Both the position numbers and the translations under genes were made by a program. Source: Massilia brevitalea (lineage in GTDB: Bacteria; Pseudomonadota; Gammaproteobacteria; Burkholderiales; Burkholderiaceae_D). From it: DNA of 64,000 nt. The stretch covers positions 1 through 64,000 of the forward strand of contig NZ_JAULSI010000012.1 of the NCBI RefSeq assembly GCF_030711405.1. The letters are read 5' to 3'. The notes under the pieces are model-generated. The model did not search any database, was not told where the DNA came from, and saw nothing but the letters and a program-made list of their open reading frames with translations. Shown here one piece after another: positions 63,458-64,000 of the stretch (position 1 is the stretch's first letter; every line of letters begins with the position of its first letter).

Positions 63458-64000
63458 TCAGGCCCCGCCCTTGAGCGTCTCGCGCTCGACCAGCACGGTG
63501 TCGACGCTGTCGGTCAGCCAGATCTGGCCATCCTGGATCGTGCACTGCAGCTGCATCGCGCGCTTGGCCAGTCTTTCCAGGCCGGCGCTGGCCTCGGCCG
63601 GGATGTTGATGACGGTGAGGTTGCGCGCACGGTCGACCTTGTTGGCAATGCCCTTCCACCAGATGCTGCTGGTGGCGCTGTAGCTGTACACGAACACGTG
63701 CTCGGCGCGGCCGCAGGCCTTGAGCAGGCGCTTGTCGTCGGGCTGGCCGATTTCGATCCAGGTGTCGATGGCGCCGGTCAGGTCCTTCTGCCACAAGTCA
63801 GGCTCGTCGGTGTCGAACAGGCCCTTGGTGAAGGTCAGCGACTCGCTCGCGTGCAGCGCGAACGCCAGCACGCGGATCATCAAGCGTTCGTCGGTTTCCG
63901 ACGGGTGGCGGGCGATGGTCAGCCCATGCTCCGCATAATAGTTGCGGTCCATGTCCGCGATTGACAGGTCAGCCTTGTAGATCGTTGCTTTCAGCGCCAT
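63458..64000 (-). CDS. yaeQ: YaeQ family protein
   Basis: 180 residues, complete and starting at the last base of the window (MALKATIYKADLSIADMDRNYY). The sequence fits the YaeQ family along its length (LTIARHPSETDERLMIRVLAFAL, EPDLWQKDLTGAIDTWIEIGQPDD, SIWWKGIANKV). YaeQ has a PD-(D/E)XK nuclease-like fold with unknown natural role; the E. coli homologue can compensate for loss of RfaH. The D-E-x-K-type positions are not all identifiable here. Its promoter lies outside the window. Confidence 0.92.
   Translation of the reverse strand: MALKATIYKADLSIADMDRNYYAEHGLTIARHPSETDERLMIRVLAFALHASESLTFTKGLFDTDEPDLWQKDLTGAIDTWIEIGQPDDKRLLKACGRAEHVFVYSYSATSSIWWKGIANKVDRARNLTVINIPAEASAGLERLAKRAMQLQCTIQDGQIWLTDSVDTVLVERETLKGGA

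Overview
The window looks like chromosomal DNA of a high-GC betaproteobacterium of the family Oxalobacteraceae, most likely Massilia or a close relative. The grounds are gene order (ppc divergent from hemC-hemD-hemX-hemY, with ppa just beyond), a PEP-CTERM surface protein, an Ala/Pro-extended RpoD and many palindromic intergenic repeats. These rest on family knowledge; no database was searched. No rRNA, tRNA or CRISPR array was recognised.

Left edge (1-1370): a low-GC accessory remnant. It holds a small minus-strand gene split by a ~101-bp MITE, a small HTH protein and a long imperfect palindrome. It ends abruptly inside a FemAB-like acetyltransferase gene that has lost its 5' end. 2.2-3.1 kb: a membrane protein and a 46-residue small protein.

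3.2-13.1 kb (minus strand): a biotin-independent malonate decarboxylase locus. In transcription order it has an upstream LysR gene, the LysR regulator mdcR, a MatC-type transporter, then mdcA, C, D, E, G, B and H. The transporter carries an in-frame amber codon and a 1-nt frameshift, and mdcE carries a 1-nt frameshift. The locus is therefore either decaying or contains assembly errors.

13.4-21.5 kb (plus strand): a probable uptake unit running from outer membrane to cytoplasm: TonB-dependent receptor, alpha/beta hydrolase, periplasmic binding protein, two ABC ATPases and two Liv-type permeases. A promoter region rich in GTGCA dyads separates it from the divergent LysR gene. 21.9-24.5 kb: a PEP-CTERM protein, a His-rich secreted protein and a secreted zinc metalloprotease with a PA domain.

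24.6-35.9 kb: core metabolism (ppa, hemYXDC, ppc), then a TonB/TolA-like protein with a very long coiled coil, a YddG-type exporter and a small membrane protein. 36.2-40.2 kb: a three-subunit membrane-bound dehydrogenase (triheme cytochrome c, GMC flavoprotein, Tat-exported small subunit). 40.7-45.4 kb: a chemoreceptor and a PAS-GGDEF-EAL protein. 45.9-51.7 kb: an orphan hypothetical gene bracketed by repeat elements, rpoD with a long Ala/Pro-rich extension, a ProQ/FinO protein and a 3'-5' exonuclease.

51.8-55.2 kb (plus strand): a membrane-anchored glutaredoxin, two tandem paralogous 51-residue secreted peptides with a strict C-x6-C-x6-C-x6-C pattern and matching upstream leaders, a diheme and a triheme cytochrome c, and a small secreted protein. 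The peptide pair is the best candidate here for an undescribed system. 55.4-64 kb: an acyltransferase, a membrane protein, a PilT/PilU-like ATPase, a YdcZ-type transporter, a trypsin-like protease fused to an apparently dead EEP-nuclease domain, a DUF2807 protein, a PCuAC copper chaperone and YaeQ. A family of ~27-30 bp palindromic repeats built on GTGGGCAC/GTGCCCAC recurs between genes across the window.
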